Shown: positions 1 to 14,438, counted from the stretch's first letter. The stretch: DNA of 64,000 nucleotides from Zea mays (GCF_902167145.1 NW_023366874.1:1-64000), one strand, 5' to 3'. A program made the numbers and translations. The notes: generated by a model from the letters alone, not told the origin.

Positions 1-793
1 TCGGTATTATTGAAAATGGTCATTCATGGCTATTTTCGGCAAAATGGGGGTTGTGTGGCCATTGATCATCGACCAGAGGCTCGTACACCTCACCCACATA
101 TGTTTCCTTGCCATAGATCACATTCTTGGATTTCTGGTGGAGACCATTTCTTGGTCAAAAATCCGTAGGTGTTAGCCTTCGGTATTATTGAAAATGGTCG
201 TTCATGGCTATTTTCGACAAAAATGGGGGTTGTGTGGCCATTGATCATCGACCAGATGCTCATACACCTCACCCCACATATGTTTCCTTGCCATAGATCA
301 CATTCTTGGATTTCTGGTGGAGACCATTTCTTGGTCAAAATTCCGTACGTGTTAGCCTTTGGTATTTTTGAAAATGGTCGTTCATGGCTATTTTCGACAA
401 AAATGGGGGTTGTGTGGCCATTGATCATCGACCAGAGGCTCATACACCTCACCCCACATATGTTTCCTTGCCATAGATCACATTCTTGGATTTCTGGTGG
501 AGACCATTTCTTGGGCAAAAATCCGTACGTGTTAGCCTTCGGTATTATTGAAAATGGTCATTCATGGCTATTTTCGACAAAAATGGGGGTTGTGTGGCCA
601 TTGATCATCGACCAGAGGCTCATACACCTCACCCCACATATGTTTCCTTGCCATAGATTACATTCTTGGATTTCTGGTGGCAACCATTTCTTGGTTAAAA
701 ACTCGTATGTGTTAGCCTTCGGTATTATTGAAAATGGTCATTCATGGCTATTTTCGACAAAAATGGGGGTTGTGTGGCCATTGATCATCGACC
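1..793 (-). repeat. knob180 satellite array, minus orientation
   Basis: Tandem units of about 180 bp; for example the string GTTAGCCTTC recurs at about 171, 351, 531 and 711, exactly 180 apart. I recognise the unit as the maize knob 180-bp repeat. The block ends at a head-to-head switch at 793/794. Together with the stretch up to about 1222 it is repeated at 2425-3647, an offset of 2424-2425 bp. Confidence 0.93.
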
Positions 794-1129
794 ACCCCCA
801 TTTTTGTCGAAAATAGCCATGAATGACCATTTACAATAATACCGAAGGCTAACACGTACGGATTTTAGACCAAGAAATGGTCTCCACCAGAAATCCAAGA
901 ATGTGATCTATGGCAAGAAAACATATGTGGGTTGAAGTGTACGAGCCTCTGGTCGACGATCAATGGCCACACAACCCCCATTTTGCCGAAAATAGCCATG
1001 AATGACCATTTTCAATAATACCGAAGGCTAACACGTACGAGTTTTTAACCAAGAAATGGTTTCCACCAGAAATCCAAGAATGTGATCTATGGCAAGGAAA
1101 CATATGTGGGGTGAGGTGTACGAGCCTCT
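794..1129 (+). repeat. knob180, short inverted block
   Basis: About 336 bp of knob180 in plus orientation between two minus blocks. At its left edge positions about 715-770 and 794-849 are inverted copies (one mismatch seen) around a 23-nt spacer, giving a long potential hairpin. At its right edge the junction has the shared bases CTGGT, where the plus unit (GAGCCTCTGGT) meets the minus unit (TTTCTGGTGGAG). Confidence 0.9.
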
Positions 1130-3218
1130 GGTGGAGACCATTTCTTGGTCAAAAATCCGTAGGTGTTAGCCTTCGATATTATTGAAAATGGTCGTTCATG
1201 GCTATTTTCGACAAAAATGGGGGTTGTGTGGCCATTGATCATCGACCAGACGCTCATACACCTCACCCCACATATGTTTCCTTGCCATAGATCACATTCT
1301 TGGATTTCTGGTGGAGACCATTTCTTGGTCAAAAATCCGTAGGTCTTAGCCTTCGGTATTATTGAAAATGGTCATTCATGGCTATTTTCGGCAAAATGGG
1401 GGTTGTGTGTCCATTGATCGTCGACCAGAGGCTCATACACCTCACCCCACATATGTTTCCTTGCCATAGATCACATTCTTGGATTTCTGGTGGAGACCAT
1501 TTCTTGGTCAAAAATCCGTAGGTCTTAGCCTTCGGTATTATTGAAAATGGTCATTCATGGCTATTTTCGGCAAAATGGGGGTTGTGTGTCCATTGATCGT
1601 CGACCAGAGGCTCATACACCTCACCCACATATGTTTCCTTGTCGTAGATCACATTCTTGGATTTCTGGTGGAGACCATTTCTTGGTCAAAACTCGTACGT
1701 GTTAGCCTTCGGTATTATTGAAAATGGTCGTTCATGCTATTTTCGGCAAAATGGGGGTTGTGTGGCCATTGATCATCGACCAGAGGCTCGTACACCTCAC
1801 CCCACATATGTTTCCTTGCCATAGATCACATTCTTGGATTTCTGGTGGAGACCATTTCTTGGTCAAAAATCCGTAGGTGTTAGCCTTCGGTATTATTGAA
1901 AATGGTCGTTCATGGCTATTTTCGACAAAAATGGGGGTTGTGTGGCCATTGATCATCGACCAGACGCTCATACACCTCACCCCACATATGTTTCCTTGCC
2001 ATAGATCACATTCTTGGATTTCTGGTGGAGACCATTTCTTGGTCAAAAATCCGTAGGTCTTAGCCTTCGGTATTATTGAAAATGGTCATTCATGGCTATT
2101 TTCGGCAAAATGGGGGTTGTGTGTCCATTGATCGTCGACCAGAGGCTCATACACCTCACCCCACATATGTTTCCTTGCCATAGATCACATTCTTGGATTT
2201 CTGGTGGAGACCATTTCTTGGTCAAAAATCCGTAGGTCTTAGCCTTCGGTATTATTGAAAATGGTCATTCATGGCTATTTTCGGCAAAATGGGGGTTGTG
2301 TGTCCATTGATCGTCGACCAGAGGCTCATACACCTCACCCCACATATGTTTCCTTGTCGTAGATCACATTCTTGGATTTCTGGTGGAGACCATTTCTTGG
2401 TCAAAAACTCGTACGTGTTAGCCTTCGGTATTATTGAAAATGGTCGTTCATGGCTATTTTCGGCAAAATGGGGGTTGTGTGGCCATTGATCATCGACCAG
2501 AGGCTCGTACACCTCACCCCACATATGTTTCCTTGCCATAGATCACATTCTTGGATTTCTGGTGGAGACCATTTCTTGGTCAAAAATCCGTAGGTGTTAG
2601 CCTTCGGTATTATTGAAAATGGTCGTTCATGGCTATTTTCGACAAAAATGGGGGTTGTGTGGCCATTGATCATCGACCAGACGCTCATACACCTCACCCC
2701 ACATATGTTTCCTTGCCATAGATCACATTCTTGGATTTCTGGTGGAGACCATTTCTTGGTCAAAAATCCGTACGTGTTAGCCTTTGGTATTTTTGAAAAT
2801 GGTCGTTCATGGCTATTTTCGACAAAAATGGGGGTTGTGTGGCCATTGATCATCGACCAGAGGCTCATACACCTCACCCCACATATGTTTCCTTGCCATA
2901 GATCACATTCTTGGATTTCTGGTGGAGACCATTTCTTGGGCAAAAATCCGTACGTGTTAGCCTTCGGTATTATTGAAAATGGTCATTCATGGCTATTTTC
3001 GACAAAAATGGGGGTTGTGTGGCCATTGATCATCGACCAGAGGCTCATACACCTCACCCCACATATGTTTCCTTGCCATAGATTACATTCTTGGATTTCT
3101 GGTGGAAACCATTTCTTGGTTAAAAACTCGTATGTGTTAGCCTTCGATATTATTGAAAATGGTCATTCATGGCTATTTTCGACAAAAATAGGGGTTGTGT
3201 GGCCATTGATCATCGACC
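1130..3218 (-). repeat. knob180 satellite array, minus orientation
   Basis: About 11.5 units. It contains a subtype with the variant GTAGGTCTTAGCC followed by a GTGTGTCCATTGATCG segment; these units start at about 1342, 1522, 2056 and 2236, so pairs of units recur about 714 bp apart. The part from 2425 onwards is the second copy of the window's first 1.2 kb. Confidence 0.93.
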
Positions 3219-3553
3219 ACCCCCATTTTTGTCGAAAATAGCCATGAATGACCATTTACAATAATACCGAAGGCTAACACGTACGGATTTTAGACCAAGA
3301 AATGGTCTCCACCAGAAATCCAAGAATGTGATCTATGGCAAGAAAACATATGTGGGTTGAAGTGTACGAGCCTCTGGTCGACGATCAATGGCCACACAAC
3401 CCCCATTTTGCCGAAAATAGCCATGAACGACCATTTTCAACAATACCGAAGGCTAACACGTACGAGTTTTTAACCAAGAAATGGTTTCCACCAGAAATCC
3501 AAGAATGTGATCTATGGCAAGGAAACATATATGGGGTGAGGTGTACGAGCCTC
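3219..3553 (+). repeat. knob180, short inverted block (copy of 794-1129)
   Basis: Same plus-orientation island and same two junctions as at 794-1129, displaced by 2425 bp. It was therefore carried along in a tandem duplication and is not an independent inversion. Confidence 0.9.
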
Positions 3554-3649
3554 TGGTGGAGACCATTTCTTGGTCAAAAATCCGTAGGTGTTAGCCTTCG
3601 ATATTATTGAAAATGGTCGTTCATGGCTATTTTCGACAAAAATGGGGGT
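3554..3649 (-). repeat. knob180 fragment, minus orientation
   Basis: About 96 bp, roughly half a unit, in minus orientation. It ends in a second hairpin-type switch: AAATGGGGGT is followed directly by GGTCGATGATCAATGG, and ACCCCCATTTTTGTCG follows within about 25 nt. Confidence 0.85.
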
Positions 3650-6600
3650 GGTCGATGATCAATGGCCTCACAACCCCCATTTTTGTCGAAAATAGCCATG
3701 AATGACCATTTTCAATAATACCGAAGGCTAACACGTACGAGTTTTTAACCAAGAAATGGTTTCCACCAGAAATCCAAGAATGTAATCTATGGCAAGGAAA
3801 CATATGTGGGGTGAGGTGTATGAGCCTCTGGTCGATGATCAATGGCCACACAACCCCCATTTTTGTCGAAAATATCTATGGCAAGGAAACATATGTGGAG
3901 TGAGGTGTACGATCCTCTGGTCGATGATCAATGGCCACAACCCCCATTTTTGTCGAAAATAGCCATGAATGACCATTTTCAAAAATTCCGAAGGCTAACA
4001 CCTACAGATTTTTGACCAAGAAATGGTCTCCACCAGAAATCCAAGAATGTGATCTATGGCAAGGAAACATATGTGGGGTGAGGTGTATGAGCGTCTGGTC
4101 GATGATCAATGGCCACACAACCCCCATTTTGCCGAAAATAGCCATGAACGACCATTTTCAATAATACTAGAGGTAACACCTACGGATTTTTGACCAAGAA
4201 ATGGTCTCCACCAGAAATCCAAGAATGTGATCTATGGCAAGGAAACATATGTGGGGTAAGGTGTATGAGCCTATGGTCGATGATCAATGGCCACACAACC
4301 CCCATTTTTTATGAAAATAGCCATGAGCGACCTTGAAAATACCCATGAGCGACCATTTTCAATAATACTAGAGGCTGAGACCTACGGATTTTTGACCAAG
4401 AAATGGTCTCCACCAGAAATCCAAGAATGTGATCTATGGCAAGGAAACATATGTGGGGTGAGGTGTATGAGCCTCTGGTCGATGATCAATGGCCACACAA
4501 CCCCCATTTTTGTCGAAAATAGCCATGAATGACCATTTACAATAATACCGAAGGCTAACACCTACAGATTTTTGACCAAGAAATGGTCTCCACTAGAAAT
4601 CCAAGAATGTGATCTATGGCAAGGAAACATATGTGGGGTGAGGTGTATGAGCGTCTGGTCGATGATCAATGGCCACACAACCCCCATTTTTTATGAAAAT
4701 AGCCATGAGCGACCATTTTCAATAATACCGAAGGCTAACACGTACGAGTTTTTAACCAAGAAATGGTCTCCACCAGAAATCCAAGAATGTGATCTATGGC
4801 AAGGAAACATATGTGGGGTGAGGTGTACGAGCCTCTAGTCGATGATAAATGGCCACACAACCCCCATTTTTTATGAAAATAGCCATGAACGACCATTTTC
4901 AATAATACCGAAGGCTAACACCTACAGATTTTTGACCAAGAATTGGTCTCCACTAGAGGTGTATGAGCCTCTGGTCGATGATCAATGGCCACACAACCCC
5001 CATTTTTTATGAAAATAGCCATGAGCGACCATTTTCAATAATACTAGAGGCTAAGACCTACGGATTTTTGACCAAGAAATGGTCTCCACCAGAAATCCAA
5101 GAATGTGATCTATGGCAAGGAAACATATGTGGGGTGAGGTGTATGAGCCTCTGGTCGACGATCAATGGCCACACAACCCCCATTTTTGTCGAAAATAGCC
5201 ATGAACGACCATTTTCAATAACATCGAAGGCTAACACCTACGGATTTTTGACCAAGAAATGGTCTCCACCAGAAATCCAAGAATGTGATCTATGGCAAGG
5301 AAACATATGTGGGGTGAGGTGTATGAGCCTCTGGTCGATGATAAATGGCCACACAACCCCCATTTTGCTGAAAATAGCCATGAATGACCATTTTCAATAA
5401 TACCGAAGGCTAACACCTACGAGTTTTTAACCAAGAAATGGTCTCCACCAAAAATCCAAGAATGTGATCTATGGCAAGGAAACATATGTGGGGTGAGGTG
5501 TATGAGCCTCTGGTCGATGATCAATGGCCACACAACCCCCATTTTTTGTCGAAAATAGCCATGAACGACCATTTTCAATAATACCGAAGGCTAACACCTA
5601 CGGATTTTGACCAAGAAATGGTCTCCACCAGAAATCCAAGAATGTGATCTATGGCAAGGAAACATATGTGGGGTGAGGTGTATGAGCCTCTGGTCGATGA
5701 TCAATGGCCACACAACCCCCATTTTTGTCGAAAATAGCCATGAACGACCATTTTCAATAATACTAGAGGCTAAGACCTACGAATTTTTGCCCAAGAAATG
5801 GTCTCCACCAGAAATCCAAGAATGTGATCTATGGCAAGGAAACATATGTGGGGTGAGGTATACGAGCATCTGGTCGATGATCAATGGCCACACAACCCCC
5901 ATTTTTGTCGAAAATAGCCATGAACGACCATTTTCAATAATACCGAAGGCTAACACCTATAGATTTTTGACCAAGAATTGGTCTCCACCAGAGGTGTATG
6001 AGCCTCTGGTCGACGATCAATGGCCACACAACCCCCATTTTTGTCGAAAATAGCCATGAACGACCATTTTCAATAACATCGAAGGCTAACACCTACGGAT
6101 TTTTGACCAAGAAATGGTCTCCACCATAAATCCAAGAATGTGATCTATGGCAAGGAAACATATGTGGGGTGAGATTTATGAGCCTCTAGTCGATGATAAA
6201 TGGCCACACAACCCCCATTTTTTTATGAAAATAGCCATGAGCGACCATTTTCAATAATATTAGAGGCTAAGACCTACGGATTTTTGACCAAGAAATGGTC
6301 TCCACCAGAAATCCAAGAATGTGATCTATGGCAAGGAAACATATGTGGGGTGAGGTGTATGAGCCTCTGGTCGATGATCAATGGCCACACAACCCCCATT
6401 TTTGTCGAAAATAGCCATGAACGACCATTTTCAATAATACCGAAGGCAAACACCTACGGATTTTTGACCAAGAAATGGTCTCCACCAGAAATCCAAGAAT
6501 GTGATCTATGGCAAGGAAACATATGTGGGGTGAGGTTTATGAGCCTCTAGTCGATGATAAATGGCCACACAACCCCCATTTTTTATGAAAATAGCCATGA

Positions 6601-9600
6601 GCGACCTTGAAAATAGCCATGAGCGACCATTTTCAATAATACTAGAGGCTAACACCTAAGGATTTTTGACCAAGAAATGGTCTCCACCAGAAATCCAAGA
6701 ATGTGATCTATGGCAAGGAAACATATGTGGGGTGAGCTGTACGAGCCTCTGGTCGATGATCAATGGCCACACAACCCCCATTTTTGTCGAAAATAGCCAT
6801 GAACGACCATTTTCAATAATACCGAAGGCTAACACGTACGAGTTTTTGACCAAGAAATGGTCTCCACCAGAAATCCAAGAATGTGATCTATGGCAAGGAA
6901 ACATATGTGGGGTGAGGTTTATGAGCCTCTAGTCGATGATAAATGGCCACACAACCCCCATTTTTTATGAAAATAGCCATGAGCGACCTTGAAAATAGCC
7001 ATGAGCGACCATTTTCAATAATACTAGAGGCTAACACCTACGGATTTTAGACCAAGAAATGGTCTCCACCAGAAATCCAAGAATTTGATCTATGGCAAGG
7101 AAACATATGTGGGTGTCGAAAATAGCCATGAACGACCATTTTCAATAATACCGAAGGCTAACACCTACGGATTTTTGACCAAGAAATGGTCTCCACTAGA
7201 AATCCAAGAATGTAATCTATGGCAAGGAAACATATGTGGGGTGAGGTTTATGAGCATCTAGTCGACGATAAATGGCCACACAACCCCCATTTTTTATGAA
7301 AATAGCCATGAGCGACCATTTTCAATAATACTAGAGGCTAAGACCTACGGATTTTTGACCAAGAAATGGTCTCCACCAGAAATCCAAGAATGTGATCTAT
7401 GGCAAGGAAACATATGTGGGGTGAGGTGTATGAGCCTCTGGTCGACGATCAATGGCCACACAACCCCCATTTTTGTCGAAAATAGCCATGAACGACCATT
7501 TTCAATAATATCGAAGGCTAACACCTACGGATTTTTGACCAAGAAATGGTCTCCACCAGAAATCCAAGAATGTGATCTACGACAAGGAAACATATGTGGG
7601 GTGAGGTGTATGAGCCTCTGGTCGACGATCAATGGCCACACAACCCCCATTTTGCCGAAAATAGCCATGAACGACCATTTTCAATAAAACCGAAGGCTAA
7701 CACGTACGAGTTTTTAACCAAGAAATGGTCTCCACCAGAAATCCAAGAATGTAATCTATGGCAAGGAAACATATGTGGGGTGAGGTGTATGAGCCTCAGG
7801 TCGACGATCAATGGCCACACAACCCCCATTTTTGTCGAAAATAGCCATGAATGACCATTTACAATAATACCGAAGGCTAACACCTACGGATTTTTGACCA
7901 AGAAATGGTCTCCACCAGAAATCCAAGAATGTGATCTATGGCAAGGAAACATATGTGGGGTGAGGTGTATGAGCCTCTGGTCGATGATCAATGGCCACAC
8001 AACCCCCATTTTTGTCGAAAATAGCCATGAACGACCATTTTCAATAATACAGAAGGCTAACACCTACGGATTTTTGACCAAGAAATGGTCTCCACCAGAA
8101 ATCCAAGAATGTGATCTATGGCAAGGAAACATATGTGGGGTGAGGTGTATGAGCCTCTGGTCGACGATCAATGGCCACACAGCCCCCATTTTTGTCAAAA
8201 ATAGCCATGAACGACCATTTTCAATAATATCGAAGGCTAACACCTACGGATTTTTGACCAAGAAATGGTCTCCACCAGAAATCCAAGAATGTGATCTACG
8301 ACAAGGAAACATATGTGGGGTGAGGTGTATGAGCGTCTGGTCGATGATCAATGGCCACACAACCCCCATTTTTGTCGAAAATAGCCATGAACGATCATTT
8401 TCAATAATACCGAAGGCTAACACCTACGGATTTTTGACCAAGAAATGGTCTCCACCAGAAATCCAAGAATGTAATCTATGGCAAGGAAACATATGTGGGG
8501 TGAGGTGTATGAGCCTCTGGTCGACGATCAATGGCCACACAACCCCCATTTTGCCGAAAATTGCCATGAGCGACCATTTTCAATAATATTAGAGGCTAAG
8601 ACCTACGGATTTTTGACCAAGAAATGGTCACCACCAGAAATCCAAGAATGTGATCTATGGCAAGGAAACATATGTAGGGTGAGGTGTATGAGCCTCTGGT
8701 CGACGATCAATGGCCACACAACCCCCATTTTTTATGAAAATAGCCATAAGCGACCTTGAAAATAGCCATGAGCGACCATTTTCAATAATACTAGAGGCTA
8801 AAACCTACGAATTTTTGACCAAGAAATGGTCTCCACCAGAAATCCAAGAATGTGATCTATGGCAAGGAAACATATGTGGGGTGAGGTGTATGAGCCTCTG
8901 ATCGATGATCAATGGCCACACAACCCCCATTTTTGTCGAAAATAGCCATGAACGACCATTTTCAATAATACCGAAGGCTAACACCTACGGATTTTTGACC
9001 AAGAAATGGTCTCCACCAGAAATCCAAGAATGTGATCTATGGTAAGGAAACATATGTGGGGTGAGGTGTATGAGCCTCTGGTCGATGATCAATGGCCACA
9101 CAACCCCCATTTTTGTCGAAAATAGCCATGAACGACCATTTTCAATAATATCGAAGGCTAACACCTACGGATTTTTGACCAAGAAATGGTCTCCACAAGA
9201 AATCCAAGAATGTGATCTATGGCAAGGAAACATATGTGGGGTGAGGTGTATGAGCCTCTGGTCGACGATCAATGGCCACACAACCCCCATTTTTTATGAA
9301 AATAGCCATGAGCGACCATTTTCAATAATACTAGAGGCTAACACCTACGGATTTTAGACCAAGAAATGGTCTCCACCAGAAATCCAAGAATGTGATCTAT
9401 GGCAAGGAAACATATGTGGGGTGAGGTGTAAGAGCGTCTGGTCGATGATCAATGGCCACACAACCCCCATTTTTGTCGAAAATAGCCATGAACGACCATT
9501 TTCAATAATACTAGAGGCTAAGACCTACGGATTTTTGACCAAGAAATGGTCTCCACCAGAAATCCAAGAATGTGATCTATGGCAAGGAAACATATGTGGA

Positions 9601-9956
9601 GTGAGGTGTACGATCCTCTGGTCGATGATCAATGGCCACACAACCCCCATTTTTGTCGAAAATAGCCATCAATGACCATGTTCAAAAATACCGAAGGCTA
9701 ACACGTTCGGATTTTTGACCAAGAAATGGTCTCCACCAGAAATCCAAGAATGTGATCTATGGCAAGGAAACATATGTGGGGTGAGGTGTATGAGCGTCTG
9801 GTCGATGATCAATGGCCACACAACCCCCATTTTTGTCGAAAATAGCCATGAACGACCATTTTCAATAATACCGAAGGCTAACACTTACGGATTTTTGACC
9901 AAGAAATGGTCTCCACCAGAAATCCAAGAATGTGATCAATGGCCACACAACCCCCA
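3650..9956 (+). repeat. knob180 satellite array, plus orientation
   Basis: About 35 units, many with partial deletions. Truncated-unit joins are visible near 3872, 4953, 5992 and 7115. Several units carry the subtype CCCCCATTTTTTATG in place of CCCCCATTTTTGTCG, some with an extra GAGCGACCTTGAAAATAGCC insert (for example near 4327, 6600, 6985 and 8750). From about 9082 onward this block is the left arm of the inverted duplication that pairs with 63073-64000. Confidence 0.93.
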
Positions 9957-12900
9957 TTTCTTGGTCAAAGATCCGTAGGTGTTAGCCTTCGGTATTATTG
10001 AAAATGGTCGTTCCTGGCTATTTTCGACAAAAATGGGGGTTGTGTGGCCATTGATCATCGACCAGAGGCTCATATACCTCACCCCACATATGTTTCCTTG
10101 CCATAGATCACATTCTTGGATTTCTGGTGGAGACCATTTCTTGGTCAAAAATTCGTAGGTGTTAGCCTTCGATATTATTGAAAATGGTCGTTCATGGCTA
10201 TTTTCGACAAAAATGGGGGTTGTGTGGCCATTGATCATCGACCAGAGGCTCATACACCTCACCCACATAAGTTTCCTTGCCATAGATCACATTCTTGGAT
10301 TTCTGGTGGAGACCATTTCTTGGTCAAAAATCCATAAGTGTTAGCCTTCGGTATTATTGAAAATGGTCGTTCATGGCTATTTTCGACAAAAATGGGGGTT
10401 GTGTGGCCATTGATCATCGACCAGACGCTCATACACCTCACCCCACATATTTTTCCTTGCCATAGATCACATTCTTGGATTTCTGGTGGAGACCATTTCT
10501 TGGTCAAAAATCTGTAGGTGTTAGCCTTCGGTATTATTGAAAATGGTCGTTCATGGCTATTTTCGACAAAAATGGGGGTTGTGTGGCCATTGATCATCGA
10601 CCAGACACTCATACACCTCACCCCACATATGTTTCCTTGTCGTAGATCACATTCTTGGATTTCTGGTGGAGACCATTTCTTGGTCAAAAATCTGTAGGTG
10701 TTAGCCTTCGATATTATTGAAAATGGTCGTTCATGGCTATTTTTGACAAAAATGGGGGTTGTGTGGCCATTGATCGTCGACCAGAGGCTCATACACCTCA
10801 CCCCACATATGTTTCCTTGCCATAGATCACATTCTTGGATTTCTGCTGGAGACCATTTCTTGGTCAAAAATCCGTAGGTGTTAGCCTTCGGTATTATTGA
10901 AAATGGTCGTTCATGGCTATTTTCGACAAAAATAGGGGTTGTGTGGCCATTGATCATCGACTAGAGGCTCATACACCTTCATTCATGGCTATTTTCGACA
11001 AAAATGGGGGTTGTGTGGCCATTGATCATCGACCAGAGGCTCATACACCTCACCCCACATATGTTTCCTTGCCATAGATCACATTCTTGGATTTCTGGTG
11101 GAGACCATTTCTTGGTCAAAAATCCGTAGGTGTTAGCCTTCGGTATTATTGTAAATGGTCATTCATGGCTATTTTCATAAAAAATGGGGGTTGTGTGGCC
11201 ATTTATCATCGACCAGAGGCTCATACACCTCACTACACATATGTTTCCTTGCCATAGATCACATTCTTGGATTTTTGGTGGAGACCATTTCTTGGGCAAA
11301 AATCCGTAGGTGTTAGCCTTCAGTGTCATTGAAAAATGGTCGTTCATGCCTATTTTCGACAAAAATGGGGGTTGTGTGGCCATTGATCATCGACTAGAGG
11401 CTCATAAACCTGACCCCACATATGTTTCCTTGCCATAGATCACATTCTTGGATTTCTGGTGGAGACCATTTCTTGGTCAAAAATCCGTACGTGTTAGCCT
11501 CTAGTATTATTGAAAATGGTCGCTCATGGCTATTTTCAAGGTCGCTCATGGCTATTTTCATAAAAAATGGGGGTTGTGTGGCCATTTATCATCGACCAGA
11601 GGCTCATACACCTCACCCCACATATGTTTCCTTGCCATAGATCACATTCTTGGATTTCTGGTGGAGACCATTTCTTGGTCAAAAATCCGTAGGTGTTAGC
11701 CTTTAGTGTCATTGAAAATGGTCATTCATGGCTATTTTCGACAAAAATTAGGGTTGTGTGGACATTGATCGTCGACTAGAGGCTCATACACCTCACCCCA
11801 CATATGTTTCCTTGCCATAGATCACATTCTTGGATTTCTGGTGGAGACCATTTCTTGGTCAAAAATCCGTAGGTGTTAGCCTTCGGTATTATTGAAAATG
11901 GTCGTTCATGGCTATTTTCGACAAAAATGGGGGTTGTGTGGCTATTTTCGGCAAAATGGGGGTTGTGTGGCCATTGATCGTCGACCAGAGGCTCATACAC
12001 CTCACCCCACATATGTTTCCTTGTCGTAGATCACATTCTTGGATTTCTGGTGGAGACCATTTCTTTGTCAAAAATCCGTAGGTGTTAGCCTTCGATATTA
12101 TTGAAAATGGTCGTTCATGGCTATTTTCGACAAAAATGGGGGTTGTGTGGCCATTGATCATCGACCAGAGGCTCATACACCTCACCCCACATATGTTTCC
12201 TTGCCATAGATCACATTCTTGGATTTCTGGTGGAGACCATTTCTTGGTCAAAAATCCGTAGGTGTTAGCCTTCGGTATTATTGAAAATGGTCGTTCATGG
12301 CTATTTTCGACAAAAATGAGGGTTGTGTGGCCATTGATCATTGACCAGACGCTCATACACCTCACCCCACATATGTTTCCTTGCCATAGATCACATTCTT
12401 GGATTTCTGGTGGAGACCATTTCTTGGTCTAAAATCCGTAGGTGTTAGCCTCTAGTATTATTGAAAATGGTCGCTCATGGCTATTTTCAAGGTCGCTCAT
12501 GACTATTTTCATAAAAAATGGGGGTTGTGTGGCTATTTATCATCGACTAGAGGCTCATAAACCTCACCCCACATATGTTTCCTTTCCATAGATCACATTC
12601 TTGGATTTCTGGTGGAGACCATTTCTTGGTCAAAAATCCGTAGGTGTTAGCCTTCGATATTATTGAAAATGGTCGTTCATGGCTATTTTCGACAAAAATG
12701 GGGGTTGTGTGGCCATTGATCATCGACCAGACGCTCATACACCTCACCCCACATATGTTTCCTTGCCATAGATCACATTCTTGGATTTCTGGTGGAGACC
12801 ATTTCTTGGTCAAAAATCCGATCGTGTTAGCCTTCGGTATTTTTGAAAATGGTCATTCATGGCTATTTTCGACAAAAATGGGGGTTGTGTGGCCATTGAT

Positions 12901-14438
12901 CATCGACGAGTGGATCGTACACCTCACTCCACATATGTTTCCTTGCTATAGATCACATTCTTGGATTTCTGGTGGAGACCATTTCTTGGTCAAAAATCCG
13001 TAGGTGTTAGCCTTCGGTATTATTGAAAATGGTCGTTCATGGCTATTTTCGACAAAAATGGGGGTTGTGTGGCCATTGATCATCAACCAGACGCTCATAC
13101 ACCTCACCCCACATATGTTTCCTTGCCATAGATCACATTCTTGGATTTCTGGTGGAGACCATTTCTTGGTTAAAAACTCGTACGTGTTAGCCTTCGGTAT
13201 TATTGAAAATGGTCATTCATGGCTATTTTCGGCAAAATGGGGGTTGTGTGGCCATTGATCATCGACCAGAGGCTCGTACACCTCACCCCACATATGTTTC
13301 CTTGCCATAGATCACATTCTTGGATTTCTGGTGGAGACCATTTCTTGGTCAAAAATCCGTAGGTGTTAGCCTTCGGTATTATTGAAAATGGTCGTTCATG
13401 GCTATTTTCGACAAAAATGGGGGTTGTGTGGCCATTGATCATCGACCAGACGCTCATACACCTCGCCCCACATATGTTTCCTTGCCATAGATCACATTCT
13501 TGGATTTCTGGTGGAGACCATTTCTTGGTTAAAAACTCGTACGTGTTAGCCTTCGGTATTATTGAAAATGGTCATTCATGGCTATTTTCGGCAAAATGGG
13601 GGTTGTGTGGCCATTGATCATCGACCAGAGGCTCGTACACCTCACCCCACATATGTTTCCTTGCCATAGATCACATTCTTGGATTTCTGGTGGAGACCAT
13701 TTCTTGGTCAAAAATCCGTAGGTGTTAGCCTTCGGTATTATTGAAAATGGTCGTTCATGGCTATTTTCGACAAAAATGGGGGTTGTGTGGCCATTGATCA
13801 TCGTCCAGAGGCTCGTACACCTCACCCCACATATGTTTCCTTGCCATAGATCACATTCTTGGATTTCTGGTGGAGACCATTTTGGTCAAAAATCCGTAGG
13901 TGTTAGCATTTGGTATTATTGAAAATGTCGTTCATGGCTATTTTCAAGGTCGCTCATGGCTATTTTCATAAAAAATGGGGGTTGTGTGGCCATTGATCAT
14001 CGACCAGACGCTCATACACCTCACCGCACATATGTTTCCTTGCCATAGATTACATTCTTGGATTTCTGGTGGAAACCATTTCTTGGTTAAAAACTCGTAC
14101 GTGTTAGCCTTCGGTATTATTGAAAATGGTCATTCATGGCTATTTTCGGCAAAATGGGGGTTGTGTGGCCATTGATCGTCGACCAGAGGCTCATACACCT
14201 CACCCCACATATGTTTCCTTGTCGTAGATCACATTCTTGGATTTCTGGTGGAGACCATTTCTTGGTCAAAAATCCGTAGGTGTTAGCCTTCGATATTATT
14301 GAAAATGGTCGTTCATGGCTATTTTCGACAAAAATGGGGGTTGTGTGGCCATTGATCATCGACCAGAGGCTCATACACCTCACCCCACATATGTTTCCTT
14401 GCCATAGATCACATTCTTGGATTTCTGGTGGAGACCAT
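9957..14438 (-). repeat. knob180 array, left arm of the large inverted duplication
   Basis: About 25 units. Unit by unit it is the reverse complement of 58593-63072; the coordinate sum of paired positions is 73029-73031 throughout (for example 10259-10957 with 62072-62770, and 11776-12012 with 61017-61253). It includes a two-unit (359 bp) direct duplication, 13004-13258 against 13363-13617, which the right arm shares. It ends at the Sirevirus target duplication ACCAT. Confidence 0.93.
14434..14438. other. target-site duplication ACCAT (left), Sirevirus tandem
   Basis: ACCAT lies directly before the TG of LTR 1 and again at 31802-31806 directly after the CA of LTR 3. No such duplication surrounds the middle LTR. 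The whole three-LTR structure therefore occupies one insertion site. Confidence 0.93.

Noticed and set aside
7894..8586. Long open frames of 100-240 codons through the knob repeats on both strands, with a recurring peptide KKWSPPEIQECDLWQGNICG
   Set aside because: The unit length, 180 bp, is divisible by three, so any stop-free frame of one unit stays open across many units. Frames break wherever units are truncated, both strands are open, and there is no start or splice context. These are satellite artefacts, not genes.
1..14438. CRISPR-like array (regular repeats)
   Set aside because: The repeats are contiguous 180-bp satellite units without unique spacers, in a plant nuclear context.
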